A stretch of 64,000 nt of DNA, from positions 1 to 64,000 of the forward strand of contig CAUYUJ010001713.1 of the NCBI GenBank assembly GCA_963575745.1, written 5' to 3'. The notes beneath the pieces are model-generated. The model had not been told where the DNA came from, searched no databases, and was given only the letters and a program-made list of their open reading frames with translations. Source of the stretch: Prorocentrum cordatum (lineage: Eukaryota > Sar > Dinophyceae > Prorocentrales > Prorocentraceae). Position numbers and translations under genes: made by a program. Positions 33,147-44,144 of this stretch are shown here, piece by piece (position 1 is the stretch's first letter; every line of letters begins with the position of its first letter).

Positions 33147-36100
33147 TCATCTGAGAGCCTCGCTTGAATCTGTCCTCATTCTATCCCACAGTCGGCCAAA
33201 CGCCAGGCACGAGAAACGAGAATCTCTCCAAGCTCTCGTCGAGTTTGCCTCCAGCGCCTCCCGATCTGTGATCAGCCTATGGGCAAAATCATGAATGTCG
33301 ATTGCCCACATCCAGTGCACTCTGAGAAACATCTGTACAATACCCGCATAGTGAGCATCATGAAATTTTTGTCTCGCACGTTCATACCTCCTCGTATTCC
33401 ATTCCTGATAACTTTCCCCTTCCCTCCGTATACAACGAGACATAACAGACAGGCACTTACCCTCAAAGATATGAAGGGCACTCAATGAACTAGAATCGAC
33501 CGTGCATCCTTCCGCCGCGTATAGCACAATACTCTGAACTCTCTGAGCATACCTCTCATATTTATCTTTCAACGGGATGGCCGTGGAGCGGAAGAAGGTC
33601 GCCTGCCCCCAGAAGGCCCTGCGAGCAGAGTCAATACTAGCGTCCAAATCTGGATGTTCATTCACATGTAGTTCAGAACAAATATGAGCCCCAAGCACCT
33701 CCATCTCCGTCGCCCTTCTAAATCGACACACTCCCGACTCCTCCGACCCCATCGAGAGAACAAGATCAGCAGTGCGTAGTATTTCCCCTTCCGCATCTCG
33801 CGGAGGATCAACCTCGAACACCATGTACAATAGGCTGGACTCTTTCCATTTCATGCCATAGTCATGCAACTGTGTAGTTAGACCGTATAACATGCGCGTG
33901 AGTTCCTCCCGACTCCGAGCCAATACATAACAGTTGTCCGCCCACAGGAAGTGATTAATAATCGAAACACAGCTAGTCGAGCCAGTCGCAAACTCAATAC
34001 GATAACCTAGTCCTAGTACGTCCCATTCTCGAATCGTGGAGCCCCACATAGCAGCAACAATAAGGTTGAAAGCCAACGGGCCCTCAGGCCCTCCCGTCCG
34101 AATACATTTGCCCCACCTTACCTCCACCACCTCAATCCCATCATAATAGACAGTGCCTACACATTCGCACAAGGGGTTAACTAGAGCATACTGTAGGTAT
34201 AGGGGTACACTCGCATGATCCAACCCGCGCCTGACATTGGCCACCGTGCAGTGATCGAACGCCTGGAGGACATCAGCGTTCGCCAAGTGTGCCGTTTCCC
34301 CTTTTCCCCATTGTGCAGCATGTTGACCTATGTGTTTGATGCTAGCCGTGATTTCGTGTGTACGACGATGTTCCTGGAAACCATACAACCCTATATGACG
34401 AAACACTCCGTTTCTTTCAATATGACCCTCAACCAGGAGAACAATACAGGAACTGAACCATCTCGAAACAGCATTCTGCATACACAGCAAACGGCCGTCT
34501 TTTAACTTAGTAATCCCTGGAGTTTTTGGCATAAAAGAGACGAGAATCTCACGCCACGACTGAGGATACGGAATCGTGAGCTTGATGATCTTATCGAACA
34601 ACTTCTGGATCGCTCTGAGAGCACACCACGGCAAGCTCCTTAGAATCTCGCACGGTATCCCGTCTGGCCCAGTAGCCCTCTGGGTCTTCAGCCGAGCACG
34701 TGCTCTGAGAAGCAGCGCCATACTAATTCCCACAACTGATGTGGATCGTACTTCATGTACAGCCCTCATCCTGATCTCCTCCATCATACTGTTGGTGGAA
34801 TTGCGTATCTCTTCGGACGACACCTTGAAACGAACGAACTTGTCGAGCTCCTCCTTCCACTCCTCACGGTCCTCCGTCTCCCTCCCATCCACCACTAAAT
34901 GTTTGATAGTATATCTGACCTTACGCTTTGTTGGGGGGCATCTGCACATAATCATATCACGTCGATAACCTCTGCGTAGACGATTAGCCTCATTCTTTAA
35001 CCTCCTCAACCTCTCCACATCCTCCTTCGGACACATCTTAACCTCCTCCTCGGCTCTTGCGAGCTGCACCGGCCTGGACGGCTCTCTCGGTCTTCTCGCA
35101 CCCGTGGTGGAGTAGTCCACCGTCGGTGATAAGTACGCCTCCAGCATAGTACTCTGCAGACACTGTGGACAGGTCACAGACGGACACCTTGAACGAGCGA
35201 AGGCAGCACCGCCTAGATTCGAATCCACATGCTGTCGAGCCTGATGCTCATCAGCCCAAGTCGAACACTTGTATCCGACCAGAGACGGCCTAGACTTCTG
35301 ACCAGGCTGGGGGTCAGGGCGACGAACAATCACATTCCCAGGGTCAGTGAAACTCGCCGTGATGATTGCGTGATCGGATAATCTACTGAACTGCTTCTTC
35401 CCACCCCTCTTGAAACACCACTTCACCTCCAGATCCGAGAACTCCCAACGGTGAGGGACCAGTAGGAAATCCAGGACCCTCTTCGAAGTCAGAAACTTGT
35501 TCTCCCCCCACGACTCCCAGGTATGCCTCCTAGTACTGAAAGTGTTGGCGGCCTTCAGTCCATGTGATTCCATGAACTCTAAGAGCAGCTCCTTCAGCCT
35601 CCTCCTCCGACTCCTCCTCTCAATCTGCTGTGTACCGTCTCCTCCTCTCTCCCACCTTCTGTCCGTACGAGTACCCTCCTTTCCAGTAGCCTCATACTCC
35701 TCCCCATTATACGTAAACTTGCATCCAGGCGGAATCTCCACATTTGCATCGAGCAGAACACAAAAGCTGGCCTTAGGAAACTTAGTGCGGAGAACATTAC
35801 GAGCACGACTGATCTGCTCATAGACCTCCGCAGCTATCTCTACACAATCCTCCACATGAGGGTCTGGCAAATACGCTGACACAATAATAAGTGGTGACTT
35901 CTCTGACCCAAAGACACCGATAACGAACCTCGTGAAACAAGTCAAGAACATGCGGACGGCAGCCGCCCAATATCTGTCGAAGATGAGAGCTGCCTTGCTA
36001 CACGAACTAGTTTTGATGCGCCACCCCAAGCGTTCAAATTCACCATGCACAAGGTATTGAGTTTCCTGACATGCAAAGAGCCCACCACATGCCCTCATAT

Positions 36101-36194
36101 GATGGAGAATCTCAGCACATTTAAAATGAGCCTCACCTGCTTTGTTCAGGTTCCAGCTCGCCAAACGTATGCCTCGGACGAGGCGCCGCAAACG
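33147..36194 (-). pseudogene. LINE D ORF2: endonuclease + reverse transcriptase
   Basis: In frame with ORF1 after its TGA. APE endonuclease (residues 1-290): RLASWNLNKAG, LFACQETQYL, CVLLDANVEIPPG, RVLDFLLVPHRWE, LSDHAIITASF. A CPSVTCPQC segment follows at about residue 340. RT: RLKTQRATGPDGIP, motif A ANADVLQAFDHCTV, motif B RTGGPEGPLAFN, motif C FLWADNCYVL (ADN at 33933-33941), motif D GMKWKESSLLYM, thumb LHIFEGKCLSVM. An in-frame TGA at 33147-33149 ends it; the aligned residue is Gln or Ala in LINEs A and C, so this is a premature stop. The same frame continues to about 32880. Confidence 0.85.
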
Positions 36195-36197
36195 TCA
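36171..36197 (-). promoter_or_regulatory. candidate UGA readthrough site, LINE D
   Basis: The ORF1 UGA is followed by CGU. Ten bases downstream is a stem GCCTC / GAGGC with loop GTCC (36171-36184). The frame stays open straight into the endonuclease (RLRRLVRGIRLASWNLN). There is no ATG between the stop and the conserved ASWN start. Confidence 0.55.
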
Positions 36198-37670
36198 CTG
36201 CCTACGATTCACTTCCTGAAGTATATCATTCATGGGGACCGTCAGCGCAGGATAAATAGAAACAATACGAGCCCATGCATCAGCATGAAGAACCCAGGCC
36301 CCTGTGGTGTTCGTATACGTCGCAAAACAGACGGGTCGGAGATTCGGAACAGCTTGAGTCCAAATCTGACTCCTCGGTGGCCCCACCTCCCCACGGATCT
36401 CAATTTGAACATGAGCCGAGGTCATACTTCGCCAAGTCCCACAGAAACGAGCAACCGCTTTCACATGACCGCGCTTCCAGGGTGCACACTCCACTAACGT
36501 ACGAATCTTTCTGGGATCGATTGGCGTGTCCATAACTTGAATGAGAACATCGGCATTTGGATATGTATAACCTGGGGGCGGGGCAATACGATCGGCTGGT
36601 CCCCTACAGACCATATCAATCCATTTCTTTATTATCCACAGAGTGTCCCGTGGTGTCCCTTCTTTGGAACCGACCTTCACACTTCCGTACATATATCTTC
36701 CTCCGTTTAATCGTTCAGTTTTATCTTTGTCGTAAGCATTCCTTTCCTCCCCCTGAAGTGTTCCAATCATATTCGATATTAGCTGTGACGCATCCGCCCA
36801 GGGTATCATTTGATTTCCCCGATTCACTTGATTCGACCAATCTGTAACCCACCCTTTAAGTTCGAGATAAGTTGGTGTGAACTGGCTCGATCGCCCTTGT
36901 TGCACGTGAGGGATCGAACCTACACCTCCACCAGAGGAGCCACCAGGGCCCACACTAGTCGAAACCGAAGCTGCAGGAGATCCAGCCAAAATTTGCTTAA
37001 CCTGTTTCTCCAAAATATCTGTCCGTGCATCTGATTTGTCCATTCGCTCCGTATGCAACTTGAGTGTGTCATCAACTCTTTTGATGTCAGTCTTCGTCGA
37101 TTGAACAACATGGATGAGATCCTCATGGGCATCCTCCGTTTTCCAAACATGCTTCATCATCACCTGCTTGAATGGATCCTTCTCCTTAGCTAACATCACT
37201 TTCCTCTCCTCCTCAATCTCTGGGCCACGTGCACGATTAGATCGAATCTCACCATCCCCCGTCATCGCGGCATCCGCCGCTGCAGCAACATGAGTCATAT
37301 TCTCAAGAATAGTACCGTTCAATCCGTATTTATCTAACCAGCTCCTATCGTCCTCACGTTGACGTTTGTTTGATGCTGCCTCCAGTGCCTGCAAGTCTTT
37401 CTGATCCCACGGCTGGTATTCCTCAAGGTAATCGAAGTTGACCCTATCGTCCTGGTAATCTTCTGTGGGTATGTCCAGATTCCTTTGACGACGAAACCAC
37501 TCCTCAGTACTTTCACCCCAATGCTCGAGTCCGATCTCTCTCCTCAAGGCCAGCTGAGCCTCAGGACTGTCGTACGACGTTATGTCAACAACGATCCAGC
37601 ACACAAGGAACTTCCACTCGTTCAATAAGAAATAATATATGCAGACAGACAATAGACAGCAGTGCAGCAC
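36195..37670 (-). CDS. LINE D ORF1 protein
   Basis: Open frame of about 491 codons. The N-terminal part is acidic and aromatic (STEEWFRRQ, DYLEEYQPWDQKDLQALEAASNKRQR), with no ATG until ILENMTH, so the start is unclear. The middle is a probable coiled coil (HVVQSTKTDIKRVDDTLKLHTERMDK). An SVSTSVGPGG linker leads to the conserved C-terminal half: YLELKGW, ADASQLISNM, RDTLWIIKKWI, CAPWKRGHVKAVARFCGTWR and a final W-rich segment. The RFCGTWR core is shared with LINE E. It ends in TGA (36195-36197), in frame with ORF2. Confidence 0.8.
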   Translation of the reverse strand: MLHCCLLSVCIYYFLLNEWKFLVCWIVVDITSYDSPEAQLALRREIGLEHWGESTEEWFRRQRNLDIPTEDYQDDRVNFDYLEEYQPWDQKDLQALEAASNKRQREDDRSWLDKYGLNGTILENMTHVAAAADAAMTGDGEIRSNRARGPEIEEERKVMLAKEKDPFKQVMMKHVWKTEDAHEDLIHVVQSTKTDIKRVDDTLKLHTERMDKSDARTDILEKQVKQILAGSPAASVSTSVGPGGSSGGGVGSIPHVQQGRSSQFTPTYLELKGWVTDWSNQVNRGNQMIPWADASQLISNMIGTLQGEERNAYDKDKTERLNGGRYMYGSVKVGSKEGTPRDTLWIIKKWIDMVCRGPADRIAPPPGYTYPNADVLIQVMDTPIDPRKIRTLVECAPWKRGHVKAVARFCGTWRSMTSAHVQIEIRGEVGPPRSQIWTQAVPNLRPVCFATYTNTTGAWVLHADAWARIVSIYPALTVPMNDILQEVNRRQ

Positions 37671-37848
37671 ACCAGAAAGTATCTCAATACCACGAAGAAG
37701 AATTCAGCGTACAATACAGGAGATGTAGTGTAAGCAGACAAAAACCTCGAGGGAACCCAGGCAGGCCAGGCTCACACCCCGAGGCGAAGGCTCGCTAGAA
37801 CGTCTGGAGGTTACCCAGGCAGAGACGTTCTTGAGCAGAGACGTTCTT

Positions 37849-39880
37849 GAGCCGGGACCCTCGTAGAGCTCCGAATAGCGAATTCAGTTTCGAGAGCAGA
37901 AAACGCTGCTCAATACCAGCTTGAAAAATAAAGCAATATTGTTTTCGGTCGTACACAATGTTGGTTCCCCGTAGTGTTTTGATCGAAATATTGCAGCTAG
38001 GGCCCTCAGATTTGCACCATCGAAAGCGCCATGATTCACTGCATAGAATAAAAATTCGACTTTACAAAACGAATTTCAAAATCTCTCGCCATCTTCAAAA
38101 AACCGACCCCAGGTCATCACATTGCCCGCCCGGGCCGGGTTGGCCAACTGGCGCCGGCGGTGAACCGTCAACCTGGTGACCGCCGGGAAGCTCGTAGAGC
38201 TCCTTGCACGCGCAAGAATGCTCGGCATCCGAAGAGAGGGCTTCTGGAAGCACTTCTCGAAAAAGAGATAAGATAATATTTTTCATCTCGACATGAACTT
38301 GGTTTCGCCAAGTGTTTTGATAGTAAAAGGGAATCTAGAGAGCTCATATTAAGACGGAGAGGCCCTCATAGTCATTCACAGGTGCGAAAAATCTGCTTTC
38401 TCAAAATAAATGGTCAAATATCTTTCAAATATTCGCAAAACCACCCAAAAATTACCACATTGTCCGTTCTGGTCGGGTCGACCAACTGGCGCCGGCGGTG
38501 AACCGTCAACCTGGTCACCGCCGGGAACTTCGTAGAGCTCGTTCCACGGGTAAGAGTGCTCGGAGACTAAAGAGAGAGCTTCTGGAAGCATTTCTCGAAA
38601 AAGAGAAAAAATCATATTTTTCGTGTCGACATGAAGATTGTTGCTCCAACTGTTTTGATAGTAAAAGTGCGCCTACAGAGCTCATACTAAGACAGAGAGG
38701 CCCTCACAGTTGTTTACAGGTGCGAAAAATCTCCTTTCTTAACATGAATTGTCAACTGGGCGCCGGCGGTAAACCGTCAACCTTTCTTACCGCCGGGGGA
38801 CTCGTAGAGCTTCCTGACAACATAGAATGTCGAAAGAAATTACACAGAAAAAATATTTTTCAGCCCAGGCAATTTGAGACCTCTCGGATGCAAAAGACGA
38901 ACGCCGCCGATGCTTCTAGATTCTCTTCTGTACGAGCTCTGTAGCTCTCCTACAGCCCGAGTTACGTGCGTAAATCGACAGCACCTCTCAAGATGACTCG
39001 AACAATACGAGTAGTTTGGCAGACCTAGTTCGAGCATCAGACCGAGTTCAGACCTCTCCATGCGACAGGCGGACGCGTCTGATGTCTCTGAATCGATCCA
39101 TGCGATTACCAGCCCTGCAGCCCCCCCTGCAGCCGAGCTAAGTGCAGGAAACCGACAGCATCTCTCAGGATGACTCGAACAATACGAATAGTTTCCCGGA
39201 CCTAGTTCGGGCAACAGACCGAGGTCGGAGCTCTGGATTCCGCAGGCGAACGCGCCTGATGTCTTCGAATCGATTCCAGTGATTACCAGCCATGCAGCCC
39301 CCCTACAGCCCGAGTTAAGTGCAGAGAACCGACAGTATCTCGCAAGTGACTCGAACAATACGAATAGTTTCGCGATTCTAGATCGGGCAGCAGACCGAGT
39401 TCAGAGCTCTGCATTCAACAGACAACGGCCACTGATGATTCTGAATCAGATTATGAACGTAGCGGCTCTTTAGCTGTCCTGTAGCTCGAGTTAAGTACAG
39501 AAAACCGAGAGCGTCTGTCAAGATGACTCGAATAATACGAATAGGTTTGCGCACCTAGCTCGGCTAGCAGACCGAATTCAGACCTCTGGCTTCAACAGGC
39601 GAACGCGCCTGATCATTCTGAATCGATTGGCTGTGCTTACCAGCTCTTTAGCTGTCCTGAAGCTCGAGTTATCTTAAGAAAACCGATATCGCGTATCACG
39701 CTGACTCGAAACGGCCGATCCCGCCTGTGTGCTTTTTGGCAGTAAAAGGTACCCGATCGAGCTAAGATCAAAATGGCGAGCGGGAATAAGATCGAATATC
39801 ACGGGAAAAAATACTAGAGCTCAAACGAATTGTTGAATTTTGAGAACCAAATGGCGCCGGCGGTGAACCGTCAACCTGGT
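37849..39880 (+). repeat. short modules then satellite group
   Basis: Short modules at 37860-38150, 38186-38490 and 38526-38755 are separated by hairpins starting at 38153, 38492 and 38763. The hairpin at 38763 is followed by CTCGTAGAGCTTCCTGACAACATAGAATG and about six satellite monomers to 39840. The last hairpin (about 39854-39880) hosts LINE E. No coding sequence. Confidence 0.85.
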
Positions 39881-39912
39881 TTTTTGGTTTTCGCACCGTT
39901 CGTCCAGCAGGG

Positions 39913-40775
39913 TCAGCTGGCGGTGAGGATCTGTCGTGCCAAATGCACAACAGCGCTTGAGAGCGCCTCAGCAGCACTGAGTTCGGCATCGGTTATCGCA
40001 GCACCTTCCTCAAGGCACCACGCGGCTTCGCACACATCCCTCCAAACGAGGGGGGTATTGGAGGGCACAGAGTAAGGAGAGGAGGAAAGAAGAGGGGAAT
40101 AAGGAGTACTCTTATTACAATCGTAATCGAGATTCAAAAGCCCGATCTGAAGCCAGAACCCACATCCCGTCCCTTTGCTGCACACACCCCCGTCGAAGGC
40201 ACCACGACAGGCGATAGGTTGAAGATAGCTTTCAAAGTTGAATCTGTATTCATACTCATTGTAGAAGCAATGGCCCTCACGGGCCAGGTGTGTAAGCTCG
40301 TCAGCCCGTGTGTTATCCTCCCTATACTCATGTTTGTACAGATCTCTCCCCAGCCCAGAGCATCTAATCCCCAACTCATTAGCGTTTCGTTCCATGACAT
40401 CAATACATTGATCAATGCGGCGTTGATATTGTTTGTTTCGACACCGCCATCGTCCCGTCAACCATGCGTGTACTAACATGCTATCCCCTTTCATTTCAAC
40501 TGCAAACCCAGGGCTGATGATGTCCCACACGGTTTGTCTTTCATTGATCGTGGCCAGACGCTTGGCCATCCTCGCGGCCTCTTTCTCACTCTGTGCACGT
40601 CCCTCCTGTCCGATCTCCTCTGGCGGCGTACTCTGGATAGCGGTCCCTTTCCAATTCTGAACGAAATACTCAAAGGTCTTTGTTTTATTATATGTGCATA
40701 ATATATTCTGCCACATGTCGAGAAAAGCTCTGTATGAAGGAACCACAGCCTGCCACCACATAGTTCCGTATGATA
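39913..40775 (-). CDS. LINE E permuted RNase H segment (after frameshift)
   Basis: About 282 codons: WWQAVVPSYRAFLDMWQ connector, FEYFVQNWKG, then FAVEMKGDSMLVHAW, YREDNTRADELTHLAR, GAFDGGVCSKGTGCGFWLQIG, AAITDAELSAAEALSSAV, and stop at 39913. The motif order is second half first. The frame joins ORF2 only if the TA microsatellite (40776-40791) is corrected or frameshifting occurs. Confidence 0.85.
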
Positions 40776-43700
40776 ATATATATATATATATGGATACTGC
40801 CAGCTCCTCTGACCCACGCTCTCAGGTCCACTGCGTATTCTCTTGCCAGATGATGCCTGCGTGCGATTTGCATGCAGACGAAGACATTCACTCAGAGTAT
40901 CCCTGCGCGTAGTCCATTCAACATTATACATCAGAAGGCCTCTGCGAGAATCAACATATGCACGATTCTCCTGAGATTGGGCCATACTGCATGCAGGAGG
41001 CGGGGAGACGGAAGGCTCAGAAGCAAGCACAGAGGTCGCCGTCTGACTCCCCGATATTGTACCTCCAAAACCTAGCCTCAATCCTGAGAGCCTGCGTCTT
41101 TTGAGATTCTGTCTATTGATGTCCGTTCTCTGAATATTGATATGTTGTGCCAAGTTTTGAGAGATAACCTCCAGTCTATGTGTCAAAGAATCGGCATCCT
41201 GTGCAATATGTGTCATATTCTGCTCCAATGGTTGTGATGATGGTCCCTCAAATCGGACTCTTTTCTGTGAAGGCTCGGCCCCGTCGTCAGTCCTCGGTGT
41301 CGCCACGTCTGCGGTAGGTGAACACCGCGCACGTGGGTCAGAAAGAATATAATTGCGAACACTCAGCATCATCGTCCAGCTCTTCCACGCAATCATCTGC
41401 ACGGCCGAAGGGAAGCTCCCGCTGGCGAAGTGCGAGCGTACCTTGTGGAGCATCTGGGGTCTCCAAACACCCCATGTGACGTCGGATGGCTTGCGTCGGC
41501 ACCACATACGAAGCAAGCACATGCCTTCAAAAGCGTGAATAGCACGGACGGCCTCGGCATCTAGCGTGATGACTTCTCCCGCAAACAGGAGCCTCGACTG
41601 AACCTGATACTGATATCGTCGATATTTGTGCTTCAACGGCACAGCCCTGCATCCAAAATATGATATCTGAGCAAAGAAAGCGCCACGTGCACATTTGAGA
41701 CGATGTTGGAGATCTTCGTGGCCCTCATGAAAGCTGCTGGAGACTACACTGCCTAAGATATTGAGTGACTCAACCTGTTTGAACGATACCTGCCGGTCCC
41801 CAACCTGAGCCCAAATTGGTGTCCTGTCAGGAGTGCCACAACGGAGGACCTGCAAAGACGACGCCTTCCAACTCATCCCCCAATCATTTAGGGCCACAGT
41901 GAATACATTGACGATGTCCTGGATCTCCGTCGGGCCCCTTCCCACAAGATAAAGATTATCAGCCCATAGTGCATGATTGTATATATGATAGGTGCTGGGG
42001 TCATGAGGGCTGGGGATCTCATATCCTATCTTGCGGGCGTCAAGGGAGGCAACAACGCTGGCCCACATGGCCACCGTCACGATGTTGAAGGCCAGCGGAC
42101 TCTCTGTTCCCCCTGTTCTCAAGCTATTATCCCAAGACACACCACGAAGCTCGATACCCTCGAAGAGGATCGTGCAATTCGTTTCGACGAGCGGCTCGAG
42201 CAAAGCGTACTGCAGGCGTGCTGGTATCTCAAGCTTATCCATCGCCCGTGCAAGCGTGCTCAAAGTCACATTGTCGAATGCCCGTGCAATATCCGCCGAT
42301 GCAATCCACGCGCTCTGGTCCTTGCCCCAGATGGATGCGTGCTGGGCGATACCCTTGAGAGCAGCAGCGATCTCCCAAGTGTGTCTACCTCCTGCAAAGC
42401 CGTACAACCCGAGCTTGCCTTTCCAAAGAGCAATCCTCTCCTCAATCAACAGCGTCACTGATGTGAGGTACCATTTCCCCAGGGTGTTAGACACAATAAG
42501 ATTACGAGTATCCTCAAGAGAGTTCATCTCCGACATCTTTGGCATCAAATTCAAGTACACATCACACCACGAACTGGGGGTACGTCTTGCCCCTGAGAAA
42601 ATATCCTGAAATACTGCAATGATTCTGCGAACACAGCGCCAGGGCAATGCTTTCAACAGCTCAATACTGACCCCATCCGGCCCGCAGGCCTTGCCACTGC
42701 GAAGGTGTGCGCGCGCACGATAAACAATAGATGGCGTGAGTGTGAGAGCCTCTGCGTGGCTATGGAGAGCAGCGCGAGCACGAAGATTGCGTACAAGTAA
42801 TATGTTACGTTCACGCTCCGTGTTACATGTCATAGTGCGTGCCGCATGTGCCTTGACCTCCTCCTCCCACGCCTCCCTGTCCTCCGTCACGATACCCTCC
42901 ACCTTCAGCTTGCGCACTCTCGTCCTCCTCCCTCTCCTCGTAGGTTCCACCGAGAACTCAGCTTTCTGTCGATTGTATTCGGCCTGTAGGGGACGAAGCT
43001 GTCGTCTAACCTCACGACGTGCCTGAGGATCCCCTCTGAGCTCACGAACTTGTTTCTCAAGAAGGGCCTGCTGTGGGGCCCTCGTCGGGGGCGGCCTACG
43101 ATACCGCGGGGCACATAGGAGGGGGAGAGCATGATCCCTGATGGTTTGGGCGAGCTCCTCGGGGCGCTTGTGGGGAAACTGCACGTCAGTCATCACTCTG
43201 TACATGTCCCCCTCCCGATGTGTCTCGAACTGCTTGTGTGCACTGTGATGTCTAGGTGCTGGTCGGTACCGAGAGGGGGGCCTGGATTCCGCATCTATTT
43301 CCACGGAGAGCAAAGCGTGATCACTGAAGCGGGCATCTGGTGCTTCGCACAGCATGTCCACTTTCAGATCTACAATGGAATCGTGCCAGCAAGTTGGCAC
43401 CATGACATAGTCTAGTACTCGCTGAACTCTTGGCCCAACTCGTCTGCCGAGAGGTTCAAATGTGGGCATTCTCTGAGTTCCGAGCGTGTTGACTGCACAA
43501 AGCCGCATCGTCTGCATGAACCCCTCCATCTCCTCCCTCAGATGATCTTCCCTCCACCTTCTTTGCTCATGGTCCCCCTTCACTCCGTACCCTCTGTGCA
43601 TGGCAATGGACAAAGCTTCGCCTGTGTGGATGCCGAACCTGGTGTTCAGTCCAGGCGTGAGCTCCACATTCGCATCACATGCTAGCACGAGTTTGTATCC

Positions 43701-44144
43701 CGACCCGTGTGTAGAGGTGAAGCTTGTGAAAGCATTCCTAATATTGAGTAGCATCTCAGATTGGACCTCCAACGCATCCTCACGATCTGCATGTGGAAAA
43801 TACGCTGATACTAAGAAAACACACGGACGAGCAAGTACAACAATAGAAACCCGATTGTACTGGAAGCTAGCTTTGATGTTGTGCCTTTGCGGCCCCCTGA
43901 TGGCCACTCCAGCAAGCATGCAAGTTGAGAGATACGATTCCCATCTCAACTTTCTAAAAGACTCTGAATTATGTGCGAGATGCTGGCACTCCTGAAGACA
44001 TACGATATTGACCCCAAGTGTAGTAAGCAATCGCATGCAACTGAATCCCCTATCCTGGCTCTTTCCAAGTTTATTGATATTCAAAGTCCCAAGCTGCACG
44101 AGTAGGGAGCCAGGCGACCTACCTTTGGAACCCTTTGAGCCCCG
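40491..44144 (-). CDS. LINE E ORF2: endonuclease + reverse transcriptase
   Basis: It continues in frame from ORF1. Endonuclease (first ~270 residues from QLGTLNINKLG): VCLQECQHL, VLACDANVELTPG, RVLDYVMVPTCWH, RFSDHALLSVEI. A basic linker (RRGRRTRVRKLKVEG) leads to RT: HLRSGKACGPDGVS, motif A SADIARAFDNVTL, motif B RTGGTESPLAFN, motif C ALWADNLYLV (ADN at 41955-41963, about residue 713), motif D GMSWKASSLQVL, thumb IHAFEGMCLLRM. An extra segment (about 41330-40960) follows the thumb. Near 40790 a TA repeat shifts the frame, so the last ~100 codons of this frame (to 40491) are spurious. RNase H continues in the next frame. Confidence 0.85.
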   Translation of the reverse strand, partial: RGSKGSKGRSPGSLLVQLGTLNINKLGKSQDRGFSCMRLLTTLGVNIVCLQECQHLAHNSESFRKLRWESYLSTCMLAGVAIRGPQRHNIKASFQYNRVSIVVLARPCVFLVSAYFPHADREDALEVQSEMLLNIRNAFTSFTSTHGSGYKLVLACDANVELTPGLNTRFGIHTGEALSIAMHRGYGVKGDHEQRRWREDHLREEMEGFMQTMRLCAVNTLGTQRMPTFEPLGRRVGPRVQRVLDYVMVPTCWHDSIVDLKVDMLCEAPDARFSDHALLSVEIDAESRPPSRYRPAPRHHSAHKQFETHREGDMYRVMTDVQFPHKRPEELAQTIRDHALPLLCAPRYRRPPPTRAPQQALLEKQVRELRGDPQARREVRRQLRPLQAEYNRQKAEFSVEPTRRGRRTRVRKLKVEGIVTEDREAWEEEVKAHAARTMTCNTERERNILLVRNLRARAALHSHAEALTLTPSIVYRARAHLRSGKACGPDGVSIELLKALPWRCVRRIIAVFQDIFSGARRTPSSWCDVYLNLMPKMSEMNSLEDTRNLIVSNTLGKWYLTSVTLLIEERIALWKGKLGLYGFAGGRHTWEIAAALKGIAQHASIWGKDQSAWIASADIARAFDNVTLSTLARAMDKLEIPARLQYALLEPLVETNCTILFEGIELRGVSWDNSLRTGGTESPLAFNIVTVAMWASVVASLDARKIGYEIPSPHDPSTYHIYNHALWADNLYLVGRGPTEIQDIVNVFTVALNDWGMSWKASSLQVLRCGTPDRTPIWAQVGDRQVSFKQVESLNILGSVVSSSFHEGHEDLQHRLKCARGAFFAQISYFGCRAVPLKHKYRRYQYQVQSRLLFAGEVITLDAEAVRAIHAFEGMCLLRMWCRRKPSDVTWGVWRPQMLHKVRSHFASGSFPSAVQMIAWKSWTMMLSVRNYILSDPRARCSPTADVATPRTDDGAEPSQKRVRFEGPSSQPLEQNMTHIAQDADSLTHRLEVISQNLAQHINIQRTDINRQNLKRRRLSGLRLGFGGTISGSQTATSVLASEPSVSPPPACSMAQSQENRAYVDSRRGLLMYNVEWTTRRDTLSECLRLHANRTQASSGKRIRSGPESVGQRSWQYPYIYIYYHTELCGGRLWFLHTELFSTCGRIYYAHIIKQRPLSISFRIGKGPLSRVRRQRRSDRRDVHRVRKRPRGWPSVWPRSMKDKPCGTSSALGLQLK
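40776..40791 (+). repeat. TA microsatellite inside LINE E ORF2
   Basis: Eight TA units, translated as YIYIY in the broken frame. LINEs C and D have WQTPFHEFF and WYYSLESFY at this point. The repeat is therefore a local expansion that replaced or shifted a few codons. Confidence 0.8.

Larger units (their letters stand above)
31976..37848 (-). mobile_element. LINE D, near full-length non-LTR retrotransposon
   Basis: About 5.87 kb, minus strand. The 3' T-tract at 31976-31982 follows hairpin loop GTCAACCAGG. The 5' boundary lies at about 37848, before GCCGGGACCCTCGTAGAGCTCCG, which matches hairpin right-arm sequence at 63880. No clean target duplication is visible at the 5' end; a GAGACGTTCTTGAGC repeat (37820-37846) sits there. 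It carries ORF1 (36195-37670), ORF2 with one TGA and one frameshift, and a 3' UTR with a TTAG stem-loop. Confidence 0.85.

Noticed and set aside
33147-33149. A variant nuclear code in which UGA is sense
   Set aside because: Only one internal UGA is found in the long LINE frames, and other breaks are a UAG (3488) and frameshifts, so ordinary decay explains it.
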